Assembly (NCBI RefSeq): GCF_000708675.1 | Contig: NZ_JELR01000001.1 | Span: 496,001-560,000 of the forward strand | Direction: 5' to 3' | From: Microbulbifer sp. HZ11 | Lineage (GTDB): Bacteria > Pseudomonadota > Gammaproteobacteria > Pseudomonadales > Cellvibrionaceae | DNA length: 64,000 nt | Shown here: positions 1-8,506 of the stretch, one piece after another | Layout: the number at the start of each line of letters is the position of its first letter | Numbering within the stretch: position 1 is the stretch's first letter | Notes under the pieces: model-generated | What the model was told of the DNA's origin: nothing | Seen by the model: the letters and a program-made list of their open reading frames with translations, nothing else | The model's database searches: none | Program-made: the position numbers and the translations under genes

Positions 1-225
1 GAGGTCGAGCTGGTGGGATTGCTGCAATGCCTGCCACTGGCGGAGGAGATCCTGCTCGTCTTGCGGTGGCGTCGCCAGGGCGCTGCCGTTGTGAATGCCA
101 TCCCCGTAGAAGAACACCCGGAAAATCGAATGTCCGGATGCCAGCACGGCTTTGGCAAAACGCAGGGCGGTGCCTGCGCCCTGAGCGCTGTGGGGAGCGC
201 CGTACACCACGAGAGTAAATTGCAT
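1..225 (-). CDS. tusD: TusD, sulfurtransferase complex subunit (C-terminal part cut by window edge)
   Basis: Reading the minus strand from the ATG at 225 gives 75 residues that run off the window start. The N-terminus MQFTLVVYGAP with HSAQGAGTALRFAKA and then RVFFYGDGIHNG fits the DsrE/TusD family. In that family TusD, in a TusBCD complex, relays persulfide sulfur from TusA to TusE for 2-thiouridine formation in tRNA wobble positions. The relay cysteine expected further in the protein lies outside the window, so activity cannot be judged. It is the first gene visible downstream of yccA on the same strand, but a terminator separates the two, so it probably has its own promoter. The family call is fairly firm; a TusD paralogue (DsrE) is the alternative. 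Confidence 0.8.
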   Translation of the reverse strand, partial: MQFTLVVYGAPHSAQGAGTALRFAKAVLASGHSIFRVFFYGDGIHNGSALATPPQDEQDLLRQWQALQQSHQLDL

Positions 226-273
226 GGGTGTAGCCACCTGATAAAGCCGGATTGGGTCAGTAAAGTCTACCGA

Positions 274-300
274 TAAAAAAATGCCCCGCAGAGCGGGGCA
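274..300 (-). terminator. Rho-independent terminator after yccA
   Basis: On the minus strand an 8-bp GC stem (TGCCCCGC/GCGGGGCA, loop TCT) is followed at once by seven T residues. It begins 27 bases past the yccA stop and has the expected form of an intrinsic terminator. Confidence 0.85.
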
Positions 301-326
301 CCGTTAGAACCGGGTCAGCGGGCTCA

Positions 327-1007
327 TCAGTCGTCGGATGCGAAACCGAAGATGTGCAGCAGGCTGGTGAACAGGTTCAGAATGTTCAGGTACAGAGAAG
401 TGGTGGCCATGATGTAGTTGGTTTCACCGCCGTTCACGATACGGCTGGTATCGTACAGGATGAAGCCGGAGAACAGCAGGGCGATCACACCACTCAGAGC
501 AACGCTGGCCAGGGGCATGTACACGCCGAAGAAACTGGCGATCATCATACCGATCGCGCAGACCAGTACTGCGATCAGGCCGACAAACAGGAAGCCACCC
601 ATAAAGCTGAAGTCTTTGCGAGTGGTCAGCACGTAGGCCGACAGTGCGAAGAAGATCAGCGCGGTGGTTCCCAGAGCCTGCATCACCACTTGGCCGCCAC
701 CGGCCAGGCCGAGGTAGTGGTTCAGCATAGGGCCAAGGGACGCGCCCAGCAGGCCAGTGAATGCAAATACTACGCCTACACCTGCGCTGGAGTTAGCGGT
801 GCGTGGCAGAACGAACCAGACCAGGGCAATGGCTGCGATAGAGCAGATCAGGCTCATGCCGCGGCCCATGCCGATGGCCATGGAAACACCGGCAGTGACT
901 GCACTGAACAGAACAGTCATGGCCAGCAATGCGTAGGTGTTACGCAGTACTTTGGCGGACTCCGAGCGGTCCAGCGCTCGGGACTGTGTATAAACTTCGG
1001 GCTGCAT
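327..1007 (-). CDS. yccA: Bax inhibitor-1 family membrane protein (YccA/FtsH-modulator type)
   Basis: The 226-aa protein has a short hydrophilic N-terminus (about 1-20) and then seven hydrophobic segments reaching the C-terminus, the layout of the UPF0005/BI-1 family. The region FILYDTSRIVNGGETNYIMA near residues 180-200 is the family's conserved Asp-containing signature. Known relatives (E. coli YccA) are inner-membrane proteins that bind and inhibit the FtsH protease; others are pH-sensitive calcium leak channels. The start is supported by an AGGAG Shine-Dalgarno seven bases upstream of the ATG, and an AT-rich stretch at about 1020-1050 is a plausible promoter. The gene looks monocistronic, with a terminator right after it. 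The exact cellular role in this organism is inference. Confidence 0.9.
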   Translation of the reverse strand: MQPEVYTQSRALDRSESAKVLRNTYALLAMTVLFSAVTAGVSMAIGMGRGMSLICSIAAIALVWFVLPRTANSSAGVGVVFAFTGLLGASLGPMLNHYLGLAGGGQVVMQALGTTALIFFALSAYVLTTRKDFSFMGGFLFVGLIAVLVCAIGMMIASFFGVYMPLASVALSGVIALLFSGFILYDTSRIVNGGETNYIMATTSLYLNILNLFTSLLHIFGFASDD

Positions 1008-1231
1008 TAGCGTCTCCTGCTAGTGAATATAAAATCTGTTGGGATCATATAACCAGTGCTTTAGACCTTCAAGTAGGCGTCAGGTTCTGTGAATGCCCGA
1101 TCCTTGGTGAAATATAGCGTGTACCAGTATCGCATTGGAAACACTGTGTTCGCTATGGCCGTCTGAGCGCGTTGGTACTCCTTTTCAGTAAATGGGGGCG
1201 CAGGGCAGAAGTTGCAAGATGACTCGGTAGT

Positions 1232-3763
1232 TTAGCTGTCGTCTGCCGTACCGGGGGCGTCAATGGGAATCTTGAGGTCGACAATCAGCGGCAAATGGTC
1301 GGAGGCCAGGCGTGTCAGTTCACTGCGTGGTACGTGCACATCGGTGACTTTGAGTTCCGAATCCACGAATACGTAGTCGATCCTGGCTTTTGGCAACCGG
1401 CTGAAGAATGTGCCTTTGGGTTTGTGCCCGGGAAGTTGCAGCTGTGCATCTTCCAGAACGCTGGTGAGCCGCCTGATTTCCGACGCACTGGGAAGTGCGT
1501 TGAAATCGCCTACCAGTATCCTGGGCTTAGGGCACTCGGGGTTTCCTATCCAATTGGGCCCGAGCAATGCGTCGACTTGACGCAGCCGCTCACCCTTCGA
1601 CAGCCCCAGGTGGGTATTGAATACCTGAAGTAGGGTGCCGTGAAAATTAATCTCCATCCAGAGTGCACCGCGAGGTTCTGCAAATTTGTGCATCCGAGAG
1701 TGTTCGGATGGCCCGGGTAAAATGTCTTTCTTGACCAGGCGCATTGGCAGACGCGTCATGATGGCATCGCCGTAGCGTTCGTCTTCCAGGTGCATGGCGG
1801 GCTGGAAGTGGCAATCCATGGACAGCAGGCGGGAGATCTGGTGGGCCTGATCCACGCCGCCGGTGCGCTGTCTGCGCACATCTACTTCCTGTAGCGCAAC
1901 GATATCCGGTGAGTAACGTGCGATGACCCGGGCGATCCGCTCGGGGGAGAGTTTTCCGTCCATACCCTTGCAGATATGTACGTTGTAGGTCATCACACGC
2001 AGCTTCCGATAGTCCTGCCTGTCCGATGCCTTCTGGCGCCGGCCTGAGGTGATTATGGGGGCCGCTTTGGCAGGAATATTTGGCGGCGCTGACTTGAGCT
2101 TCTGTGCCGGTTGCGCGCGTAGAAAAGCAAGTGCTGCATTGCGCAAGTCTCTCGGCCGCCAGTGGCCGCGACCGTCGTCGGGAAAGTGAATATCACCGGG
2201 CATCAGCGCAAAGCCATGGGTCTCTTTGCGGCTTGCACCGCCATGACTGCCACACTCGATGGCGAAGGTGATACTTTCAGCGCCTGCGCACCAGCCGCTT
2301 GCGATAAAATCTCCGGCTTCAGGGTGTCGGCATAGGTGTGCCAGGTCTTCGGTGGTTTCCTCTAAAAACGGATGATCATTGCCGAGTACCTTGTGTCCGT
2401 CTTCCGGCAGTGAAAAGGCGCCCTCACGCCACCAACCCTTGATCTTGCTCAGCTGCTTGCCGTCTTCTCCGATTACACGTTCCTGGTGATCTGCATAAAG
2501 CACCATGGGTGCTTTTGCTTGTTCCACAAGAATGCGGGCGATGGTCTGTTGGGGGATGTCTTTGCAGTGGATGTTGTAGAGCAGCGCCAACGGCCCCATG
2601 GCCGAAAGCGCCATGGGGGCATCCTGGTCCCGCTGTTCATCGGCAGTTTTTACCGGAAACAGTTTCTGCACCCATTGGCCACCAAACAGTCGGACCCGTT
2701 GTAGCTGCACTCCGCGATCGGAATTAGATCTGCCGCCGCCGGGAGTCTTCTGTAAGCCAGACAGCGCCTCACTCACGGCGTCGGCAAAGCTTCGGCCGTG
2801 CAGGTCTTCGTACGGCGTGGTGTCATCCTGTCCGTGGTCAGAGTAGATCCACACATCATAATGGCGCCGGGACGAGCGATGTGCGGCGCGCCAGATTCTG
2901 GCAACGGCGTCGTCAATCCCCTTAAGGGTCCAATGTGCGAACTTTGAGCTGGGGCCGCGACGATGGGATTGCTCATCGTACCCGAGAAGATTTACATAAA
3001 TAATCGGTAGCCCGCGGGCAATATCGATCTTTACCCCGACCGTGGATAGCTCGCGCATCAGAATGGTGATGGCGATACGGGTCGGGATAAACATGAGCTC
3101 CCGCATAAAGTCCTGGCCTTTTATGAGGCCGCGAAAGAAATCGACAATGGACAGCACCAGTTCAAGCAGCAGTAGGCCGATGGTGCGAATAAGGCTCCAC
3201 AGGTTGGCAAGCACCATCGTAATCAGCGCCAGTGGACCTGCCTCTCGCAGCGACGACCCCCATCCCTTGGAAGCCGGGCAGAAGTGCGCTTCATCATTGT
3301 CTGCGCCACCGCGGAATGAGCTTACATAGCAGCTTCCCCCCTTTAACAGCGGCTGGTGGCCTTCGTCCAGCAGCCGCTGTTCTACCTTATTTGCTCCGTG
3401 CGACTCGTACATGCGCAGCATTTCGTGGGAGTCTGCAGACATGAACCCGAAAGCCGGAACTGCCGCCCTGACACCGTAAAAAACTTCTGCCTGTACGGCT
3501 GGGGTGGTTGCCGGTACCCCGGAATACCAGTCGTCCACATGGTAGTGCTCGCGTTCAATCAGTTTCTTGAGAAAGGGCAGTTTGCCTTCGGCCAATGCGC
3601 GATCAAACTGCGGCCTGGCCAGTCCGTCAATCTGGATCAGAACCAGCGCAGGGGCATCGGGGTCACGCTCATTGATCCGCAATTTCATCATGCGCGCCAG
3701 CCATTCACTGCGGCTGACGCGTCGGCGCCAGATTCGGAGGCGGGTGGCAATTCGGGTTAGCAT
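1232..3763 (-). CDS. Two-domain hydrolase: alkaline-phosphatase-fold domain fused to an endonuclease/exonuclease/phosphatase (EEP) domain
   Basis: 843 aa with two recognisable catalytic halves. The N-terminal half (about 36-560) has alkaline-phosphatase-superfamily metal sites: VLIQIDG (Asp), VPATTPA (candidate nucleophile Thr), YDEQSHRRGP, IYSDHGQDD and GSHGG. Hydrophobic stretches around 180-215 suggest a membrane-associated insert. The C-terminal part (about 590-835) is an EEP domain with MTYNVHICKG, ALQEVD, GDFNALP and SDHLPLIVDL, resembling E. coli YbhP. Both folds cleave phosphodiesters, so a membrane lipid or sugar-phosphate substrate is plausible but unproven. It is the last gene of the operon with the GT4, glycosidase-like and VTT genes, 26 bases after the GT stop. 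The fusion is seen directly; the substrate is unknown. Confidence 0.8.
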   Translation of the reverse strand: MLTRIATRLRIWRRRVSRSEWLARMMKLRINERDPDAPALVLIQIDGLARPQFDRALAEGKLPFLKKLIEREHYHVDDWYSGVPATTPAVQAEVFYGVRAAVPAFGFMSADSHEMLRMYESHGANKVEQRLLDEGHQPLLKGGSCYVSSFRGGADNDEAHFCPASKGWGSSLREAGPLALITMVLANLWSLIRTIGLLLLELVLSIVDFFRGLIKGQDFMRELMFIPTRIAITILMRELSTVGVKIDIARGLPIIYVNLLGYDEQSHRRGPSSKFAHWTLKGIDDAVARIWRAAHRSSRRHYDVWIYSDHGQDDTTPYEDLHGRSFADAVSEALSGLQKTPGGGRSNSDRGVQLQRVRLFGGQWVQKLFPVKTADEQRDQDAPMALSAMGPLALLYNIHCKDIPQQTIARILVEQAKAPMVLYADHQERVIGEDGKQLSKIKGWWREGAFSLPEDGHKVLGNDHPFLEETTEDLAHLCRHPEAGDFIASGWCAGAESITFAIECGSHGGASRKETHGFALMPGDIHFPDDGRGHWRPRDLRNAALAFLRAQPAQKLKSAPPNIPAKAAPIITSGRRQKASDRQDYRKLRVMTYNVHICKGMDGKLSPERIARVIARYSPDIVALQEVDVRRQRTGGVDQAHQISRLLSMDCHFQPAMHLEDERYGDAIMTRLPMRLVKKDILPGPSEHSRMHKFAEPRGALWMEINFHGTLLQVFNTHLGLSKGERLRQVDALLGPNWIGNPECPKPRILVGDFNALPSASEIRRLTSVLEDAQLQLPGHKPKGTFFSRLPKARIDYVFVDSELKVTDVHVPRSELTRLASDHLPLIVDLKIPIDAPGTADDS

Positions 3764-3789
3764 TCGGGGCCTTTCAGCTCGCGTTGAAT

Positions 3790-5070
3790 TTAGAGTTTAC
3801 TTTTCCCGGTGTTATCCAGAGCAGCACTGGCCGCGCTGGTAACACCTTCAAGGATTTCCCACTGAGCACCGATGGTGTTGCGCAGGCGCATCCATTGGGC
3901 ATAAAGAGAGTCGTCCACCGGCCAGTGTTGATGTACCAGTGACTGGTAGTGGGACAGCGCAGCGGCCGCGCAATTTTCCATGGAATAGCGCTCGGCGGTT
4001 TGTCGGGCACTTCGGCAAAGTGATTGGTATTCCTCAGACGGCAGGTCGTTCACCCACTGTAAACCGGCGACCAACTCACGCTGACAGTGATTGAGAATCA
4101 AACGGCCATTAATTCGGTCATCAACGACTTCTCGGCAACCACTGGCATCCAGGGCGACAACGGGTACCCCAGCGGCCATAGCCTCCGTCAACACCATACC
4201 CTGGGTTTCGCTGGTGGAGGAAAAGCCAAATACGTTCATGGCACTGTATGCGTCTCGTTGAGCTTCCCCCTGCAAAATGCCGGTGAGATGCAGTCGTTTT
4301 TCCAGTCCCTCGTCGGCAAAGATTCGGGTTATGCGCCCCTGTAGAGGACCACTGCCAACCACCATGAAGTGTGCACATTCATTGCGCAGTGCAAATTCGA
4401 CGACAGCGCGGGATAGAAACTCAAGGTTCTTTTCTTCTGCGAGCCGCCCCAGGTGCCCAATCACAAAGGCATCTTCGGGAATATCGTATCGCGCCCGTGC
4501 AGCTCGACCGTCGCCATTGCGGTAATCGTCAAGTTTGACCCCAGTGGGCACAACCTGGATCGGCGACTTGACTCCGCGTTCACGCAATAGATCTGCAACG
4601 CTTTCGCTGGGTGCAAACACCATACTGGCAAGATTGCTATAGCGGGTTGCCAGCTCAATAACGAAGCGTTTGAGAGCCTCTGAATCCGCGGGAACATAGT
4701 GGGTGTAGCGTTCATAAAGTGTGTGGTGGGTAAATATCAGAGGCAGTTCGCGGCTGCGGGCAATACGCAGTGCAGTCATGCCCAGTAAAAAGGGGTGGTG
4801 CGAGTGCACCAGGTCCGGCTCGAAAAAATCCAGGCGCTCGGTGAGCTCTCCGGAAAGTGGCAGTGCCACGGAGAAATCGCTGCCGTTAAAATTCTGAATT
4901 GCAGGGATACGTACAACGTCTTTTTCGTTGTCGATCTTCTCGGCGAACTCTGGAGCAACCACCAGTACATTGTGCCCCTGTTTTCGGTACTCCCGGCAAA
5001 ACGCATCAACCGATCGCGCAACACCGCCCACATGTGGTAGGTAGGTGTTGGTGAGCATGACGATATTCAC
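3790..5070 (-). CDS. GT4-family (GT-B fold) glycosyltransferase
   Basis: From the GTG at 5070 the product is 426 aa. It begins MNIVMLTNTYLPHVGGVARS, the glycine-rich loop of family 4 glycosyltransferases. A HSHHPFLLG segment follows, then HLGRLAEEKNLEFL at the start of the nucleotide-sugar domain, and SETQGMVLTEAMAAGVPVV, the E-x7-E donor-binding motif, near residues 295-320. This start is preferred because its GTGA overlaps the stop of the upstream gene; the longer reading frame begins inside that gene. Close families include mannosyl- and glucosyltransferases acting on lipid acceptors. Together with the neighbouring glycosidase-like, VTT and phosphodiesterase genes this suggests a glycolipid or lipid-linked glycan, which is inference. 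Confidence 0.85.
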   Translation of the reverse strand: MNIVMLTNTYLPHVGGVARSVDAFCREYRKQGHNVLVVAPEFAEKIDNEKDVVRIPAIQNFNGSDFSVALPLSGELTERLDFFEPDLVHSHHPFLLGMTALRIARSRELPLIFTHHTLYERYTHYVPADSEALKRFVIELATRYSNLASMVFAPSESVADLLRERGVKSPIQVVPTGVKLDDYRNGDGRAARARYDIPEDAFVIGHLGRLAEEKNLEFLSRAVVEFALRNECAHFMVVGSGPLQGRITRIFADEGLEKRLHLTGILQGEAQRDAYSAMNVFGFSSTSETQGMVLTEAMAAGVPVVALDASGCREVVDDRINGRLILNHCQRELVAGLQWVNDLPSEEYQSLCRSARQTAERYSMENCAAAALSHYQSLVHQHWPVDDSLYAQWMRLRNTIGAQWEILEGVTSAASAALDNTGKSKL

Positions 5071-7310
5071 AGAGGTTCGAGCTCCATCATTTCGGTATCC
5101 GGGCCAGCGACTTCCGCCCGATAGCCAAATGCGCGCACTTCGATCGCCGGCGCTTCGCGGTGCCAATTGCCCTTCCAGGAAATACGTGGCTTCTCGCCGG
5201 GAATAATTTCAAGGGAAATAGTGCCGAAGTGTGTGGGTGCCGGGCCAAAGCGGATAGGGCGCTGTGCTGTGCCGTCGCTTAACCATTCGGGTGGTAGTCC
5301 GGAGGCAAGAATGAGTGTCTCGCCTTCTTCGCGCACAAAGCAGTTGCGCTGCATGGTAACCCACTCGGCTGCCGCCCAGGCGTGCTGTCCATCCCCCATG
5401 CAGCCGCCAAAAGAGTGCGGGTGTATCGCCTCTGGCCACTGCCCGGTAGGTGTTGCAAGCCTGGCGACATTGCGCATCAGATCAATGCAGCGCGGGTCGC
5501 CCGCGCGCAGAAGAATCTGCGCCACGTGGATAGTCAGATACGCATTGATACCGGAGTGGATCATGTCCTGGAAAAACCCGCCTGATACAAAGCAGTTTTC
5601 CAGTAGAAATTCGGCGAGGTCCAGCAGCCGGGGGTCGTCCGCATCGTACAGCTTGAGTGGGTAGCCCGCAGCGATGGAACCGATGGCGCCCGCGTCGAGG
5701 CGGCGCTTGGGAGATGCCGGCATTGCCGGCCGTCCGAGGCGCTTGGCACACCCATTTAATATCTCATCCACCGTCAACATGAAGTCGTCGGCGTGATTTT
5801 GAAATATTTCCGCGTCTTGGCGTTGGCCTTCGCGCTCGCAGATGGCAACCGCCGCCTGTTGGCCGGCAATGCCCCAGAAGTCGTCCCAGAAGTAACAGTC
5901 ATTTGGGCCCAGGTGTTCCGCACTAAAGCCTGCTGGCAGCAGGCCGCCGGTTAGGCTACCGTCTTTTGCCTGGCGTTTGTTGTGAATCCAGTGGGCCCCG
6001 CGCAGGACCGGATCGAGCCACTCCGCTTTAAGTTTCGAGTTGGTAATACGGCAGTACTGGTCGATGATCCACAATGCCTCCCCATTGGAGTCCCATTCGC
6101 CATCCTGAGAGTGGAAATAGCCATTGCGTTTCTGTCTGGAAGGGAATCGCTCCAGGGCGCGCTCAGCACGCTCCAGTAAACCCGCATGCAGTAGCGACTG
6201 AATCATGAAGGCGGCATCCCGGAACCAGAACCGCTTGTACGTGTAAGGGCCGGGGTAAACATCGTGCGGGGAGTGTAGGATCAATGTGCGCACTGCGGCG
6301 TCATACATGAATTGCATCTGCGAGTCGGGCACCGTCAACGCGCAGTGTTTCTCGAGGTTATGGGCCCAGCCGGCCGGTGCATTGCCGAGGTTCAGTTTGC
6401 AGTGCTGCGGAATGGTAACCAGGGTATCCAGTGTTTCCCCCGGCTCGATTCGGAAGAGTGCGGCAGCGGTTGCCATGCCGACTTCGCACTCCGCATGGTT
6501 TTCGTTTCCTTCTTCGCGCAGATAGAGTGCGATGTCGCCTTTCTTGTAGTCGGACGCGTGGTGACGATCAACGGTGCGATCAAACAGGATGCGGTCCTTG
6601 CCGTCCACCAGCCACCGGTCCCTGCTGCTTTCAAGGGTGACTTTGTGAATGAACGCGACGCCTTCCGGATTGCACGGACGCAGGGCGACCACAAGCCAGC
6701 CACCCTTGTTATGCGTGGCTTTTAGCCGCAGGTGGCAATTGTTGGCGCGTTCATCCAGTTCCGCCCATACGCGGGCGTTGAGGTTGCATTGCTCCGAGCC
6801 AGACTCCGTCACCACTGCGACGCCGCCCTCCAGGTCGAGTTGCTGGGAGACGTCATCCCGTTGTGAGGGATACAGATTTTCACCGTCGTTTCCAATGATC
6901 CAGGTATCGATCGACCATCCATCGTAGTGGGGTGTTAGCAACCCACGGGGATCGACAATCGGCATTTCTTCACTGCCCGGAACACCGACCGCAGTCCAGT
7001 TTCGATGGCTTAGGTTGCAATGTGTGATGGAAAAAGCGCGCGGTATAAACGATATATCTGCCGGATCGAACTGGCGCTCAATCCAGTACGGCCAAACCCA
7101 GTCGAGATTGTGCTGGATGACTTTACTGTTCATCAGTGCGCGCGCATGGAAAATGACGCCAGCACGCAGTAGCTCGATTGGCTCGCTGACTTCAGACGGT
7201 TCCGCGAACCGTTGTAAGCGTGCCATTACCGCAAGTGGATCGAGGAACCCATGCGCCGTAGCGAATTTGCGTACGAAGAACCGCCAGGGAAGCCATTTCA
7301 TCCAGGGCAT
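5067..7310 (-). CDS. Six-hairpin-glycosidase-like protein (amylo-glucosidase/GH15-like superfamily)
   Basis: About 747 aa. The C-terminal half has the alternating helical segments and Trp/Asp-rich loops of (alpha/alpha)6-barrel glycosidases: TYKRFWFRDAAFMIQSLL (about 365-382), NGEALWIIDQYCR, DCYFWDDFWGIAG and AGAIGSIAAGYPL, then WPEAIHPHSFGGCMGDGQHAW. The N-terminal half is a beta-rich region typical of the super-sandwich domain found before such barrels. The ATG at 7310 is chosen because GGAGAG lies at the right distance; a TTG one codon earlier is the alternative. No signal peptide is obvious, so it may act in the cytoplasm. The gene sits between the VTT gene (11-base gap) and the GT4 gene (4-base overlap). 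Family placement is by fold pattern only; the sugar substrate is unknown. Confidence 0.65.
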   Translation of the reverse strand: MPWMKWLPWRFFVRKFATAHGFLDPLAVMARLQRFAEPSEVSEPIELLRAGVIFHARALMNSKVIQHNLDWVWPYWIERQFDPADISFIPRAFSITHCNLSHRNWTAVGVPGSEEMPIVDPRGLLTPHYDGWSIDTWIIGNDGENLYPSQRDDVSQQLDLEGGVAVVTESGSEQCNLNARVWAELDERANNCHLRLKATHNKGGWLVVALRPCNPEGVAFIHKVTLESSRDRWLVDGKDRILFDRTVDRHHASDYKKGDIALYLREEGNENHAECEVGMATAAALFRIEPGETLDTLVTIPQHCKLNLGNAPAGWAHNLEKHCALTVPDSQMQFMYDAAVRTLILHSPHDVYPGPYTYKRFWFRDAAFMIQSLLHAGLLERAERALERFPSRQKRNGYFHSQDGEWDSNGEALWIIDQYCRITNSKLKAEWLDPVLRGAHWIHNKRQAKDGSLTGGLLPAGFSAEHLGPNDCYFWDDFWGIAGQQAAVAICEREGQRQDAEIFQNHADDFMLTVDEILNGCAKRLGRPAMPASPKRRLDAGAIGSIAAGYPLKLYDADDPRLLDLAEFLLENCFVSGGFFQDMIHSGINAYLTIHVAQILLRAGDPRCIDLMRNVARLATPTGQWPEAIHPHSFGGCMGDGQHAWAAAEWVTMQRNCFVREEGETLILASGLPPEWLSDGTAQRPIRFGPAPTHFGTISLEIIPGEKPRISWKGNWHREAPAIEVRAFGYRAEVAGPDTEMMELEPL

Positions 7311-7321
7311 CAAAGCTCTCC

Positions 7322-8026
7322 TTAATCGATTTTATGGCCGATTTTTTGATTGAGCGCGCGCCGGGCCATGCGGGTCAACCCTATGATCGCGATAACAGCG
7401 AGCAGAAACCCAAGACCGTAGAGTGTCCACTCTGTTGGTGTCCGGGCGCTACGCTCGCTACCAATACTGGCGAGGTCTGCGGCGATCGAACCCACATAGA
7501 CGTTATTGACTGTGATGGGAATAACGCCGATGAAGTTCCCGATGCAGAAATCCCGGAACCGGACCGGCGTGAGTCCAAAGAAGTAATTGGACAGTTTGAA
7601 CGGGAACAGGGGCACCATGCGTGTCAGCATGATCATTCGCCAACCTTCATCTCGCAGAATTTCACCCAGGTTTGGAGGTTTCACTTTGGAGAGCAGCCAG
7701 TTGGAGGCGCGCTCGCCCAGTAGGTAGCGCGATATCAGGAAGGCTATGGCGGCGCCAAGCACTGTTCCCAGCACCACATAAATCGTTCCCTTGATTACCC
7801 CAAAGACGAAGCCGGCTCCCATGGTGAAGATGACACCGGGGAAAAGACACACGATGGCAAGGGCAATTACCAGGGCAAACCAGATACCAGCTTGCCAGCC
7901 GAGCGTGTCCATCCACTGCATCAGCTCGATGAGGCGGTCGTCGAGATCAAAGTAATGGAGGATCGCGAGTACCGTGACCACGGTCACGCTACAGATTACG
8001 ATCAACCAGAGAGGATTAAATTTCAC
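7322..8026 (-). CDS. TVP38/TMEM64 (VTT/DedA-superfamily) membrane protein
   Basis: From the GTG at 8026 the product is 234 aa with about five or six hydrophobic segments. The region FPGVIFTMGAGFVFG with GTVLGAAIAFLISRYLLG, and later LTRMVPLFPFKLSNYFFGL (about 140-160), is the VTT signature with its conserved arginine and prolines. Members of this superfamily move or flip lipids across membranes. The GTG is preferred over the ATG 15 bases upstream because AGGAG sits five bases before it. It is the first gene of the four-gene minus-strand operon ending with the phosphatase/EEP fusion, which makes a lipid-related task plausible. Confidence 0.85.
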   Translation of the reverse strand: MKFNPLWLIVICSVTVVTVLAILHYFDLDDRLIELMQWMDTLGWQAGIWFALVIALAIVCLFPGVIFTMGAGFVFGVIKGTIYVVLGTVLGAAIAFLISRYLLGERASNWLLSKVKPPNLGEILRDEGWRMIMLTRMVPLFPFKLSNYFFGLTPVRFRDFCIGNFIGVIPITVNNVYVGSIAADLASIGSERSARTPTEWTLYGLGFLLAVIAIIGLTRMARRALNQKIGHKID

Positions 8027-8227
8027 GCCACTCCTATGCATGGCTGCGTAACGGGTGAATAGGGGCGCTGAACGGGTTCAGGCGTCTTTCTTTAGGTTAG
8101 ACAATTGGGGGAGGGGAGTTGGGATGTTTAGGTGGATGGGGGGCGTTGCCTGCTGGCCGGGATTTGCTTCGCTCGCTGCTCATCGGGCTTCGCCCTGCGA
8201 GTTGAAACGGGGGCTCTCATCCAGGTT

Positions 8228-8297
8228 TGCCCCACCGCCATACGCAAAAAAGCCCGACTGTTTCCAGTCGGGCTTTTTTGCGTATGGCGGTGGGGCA
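8228..8297. repeat. Perfect 33-bp inverted repeat with 4-base loop, overlapping the tRNA-Ser 3' end
   Basis: The arms 8228-8260 and 8265-8297 are exact reverse complements separated by TTTC. The inner part (AAAAAAGCCCGACT...AGTCGGGCTTTTTT) is a bidirectional intrinsic terminator for the minus-strand tRNA gene. The outer part of the right arm is the last 13 bases of the tRNA-Ser gene including CCA, so the left arm carries an inverted copy of the tRNA end. Confidence 0.9.
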
Positions 8298-8372
8298 GGG
8301 ATTCGAACCCTGGGACCTGTTACAGTCAACGGTTTTCAAGACCGCCGCTTTCGACCACTCAGCCACCCCACC
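8285..8372 (-). tRNA. tRNA-Ser (anticodon UGA)
   Basis: On the minus strand the 88-nt gene starts GGTGGGG, pairs with CCCCACC at its 3' end and ends GCCA with CCA encoded. The D-arm GGCTGAGTGG, the anticodon stem-loop GGTCTTGAAAACC with TGA at 8338-8336, a long variable arm typical of class II tRNAs (Ser/Leu), and the T-arm with GGTTCGAATCC are all visible. Serine identity follows from the UGA anticodon and the long variable arm. Confidence 0.97.
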
Positions 8373-8445
8373 AAATTGTGCTGCGCATTATACCGAGCTG
8401 TTTTGCGGGTACAAGTGCGCAGCGAATTTTTTTAGTAACTTCAAA

Positions 8446-8475
8446 GGGTTAGCTGCAATTTTGATCAGCTAACCC
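8446..8475 (-). terminator. Terminator downstream of rne
   Basis: A perfect 10-bp stem (GGGTTAGCTG/CAGCTAACCC, 10-base loop) lies about 30 bases past the rne stop. On the minus strand it is followed by TTTG, a short T tract, so it is a moderately good intrinsic terminator. Confidence 0.6.
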
Positions 8476-8506
8476 GGTATCGGTTACATGTCTGTCCCAG
8501 CCTCGC

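Noticed and set aside
8055..8472. Overlapping plus-strand frames across the palindrome and tRNA
   Set aside because: They cross the terminator and read the tRNA gene antisense; no protein-like features.
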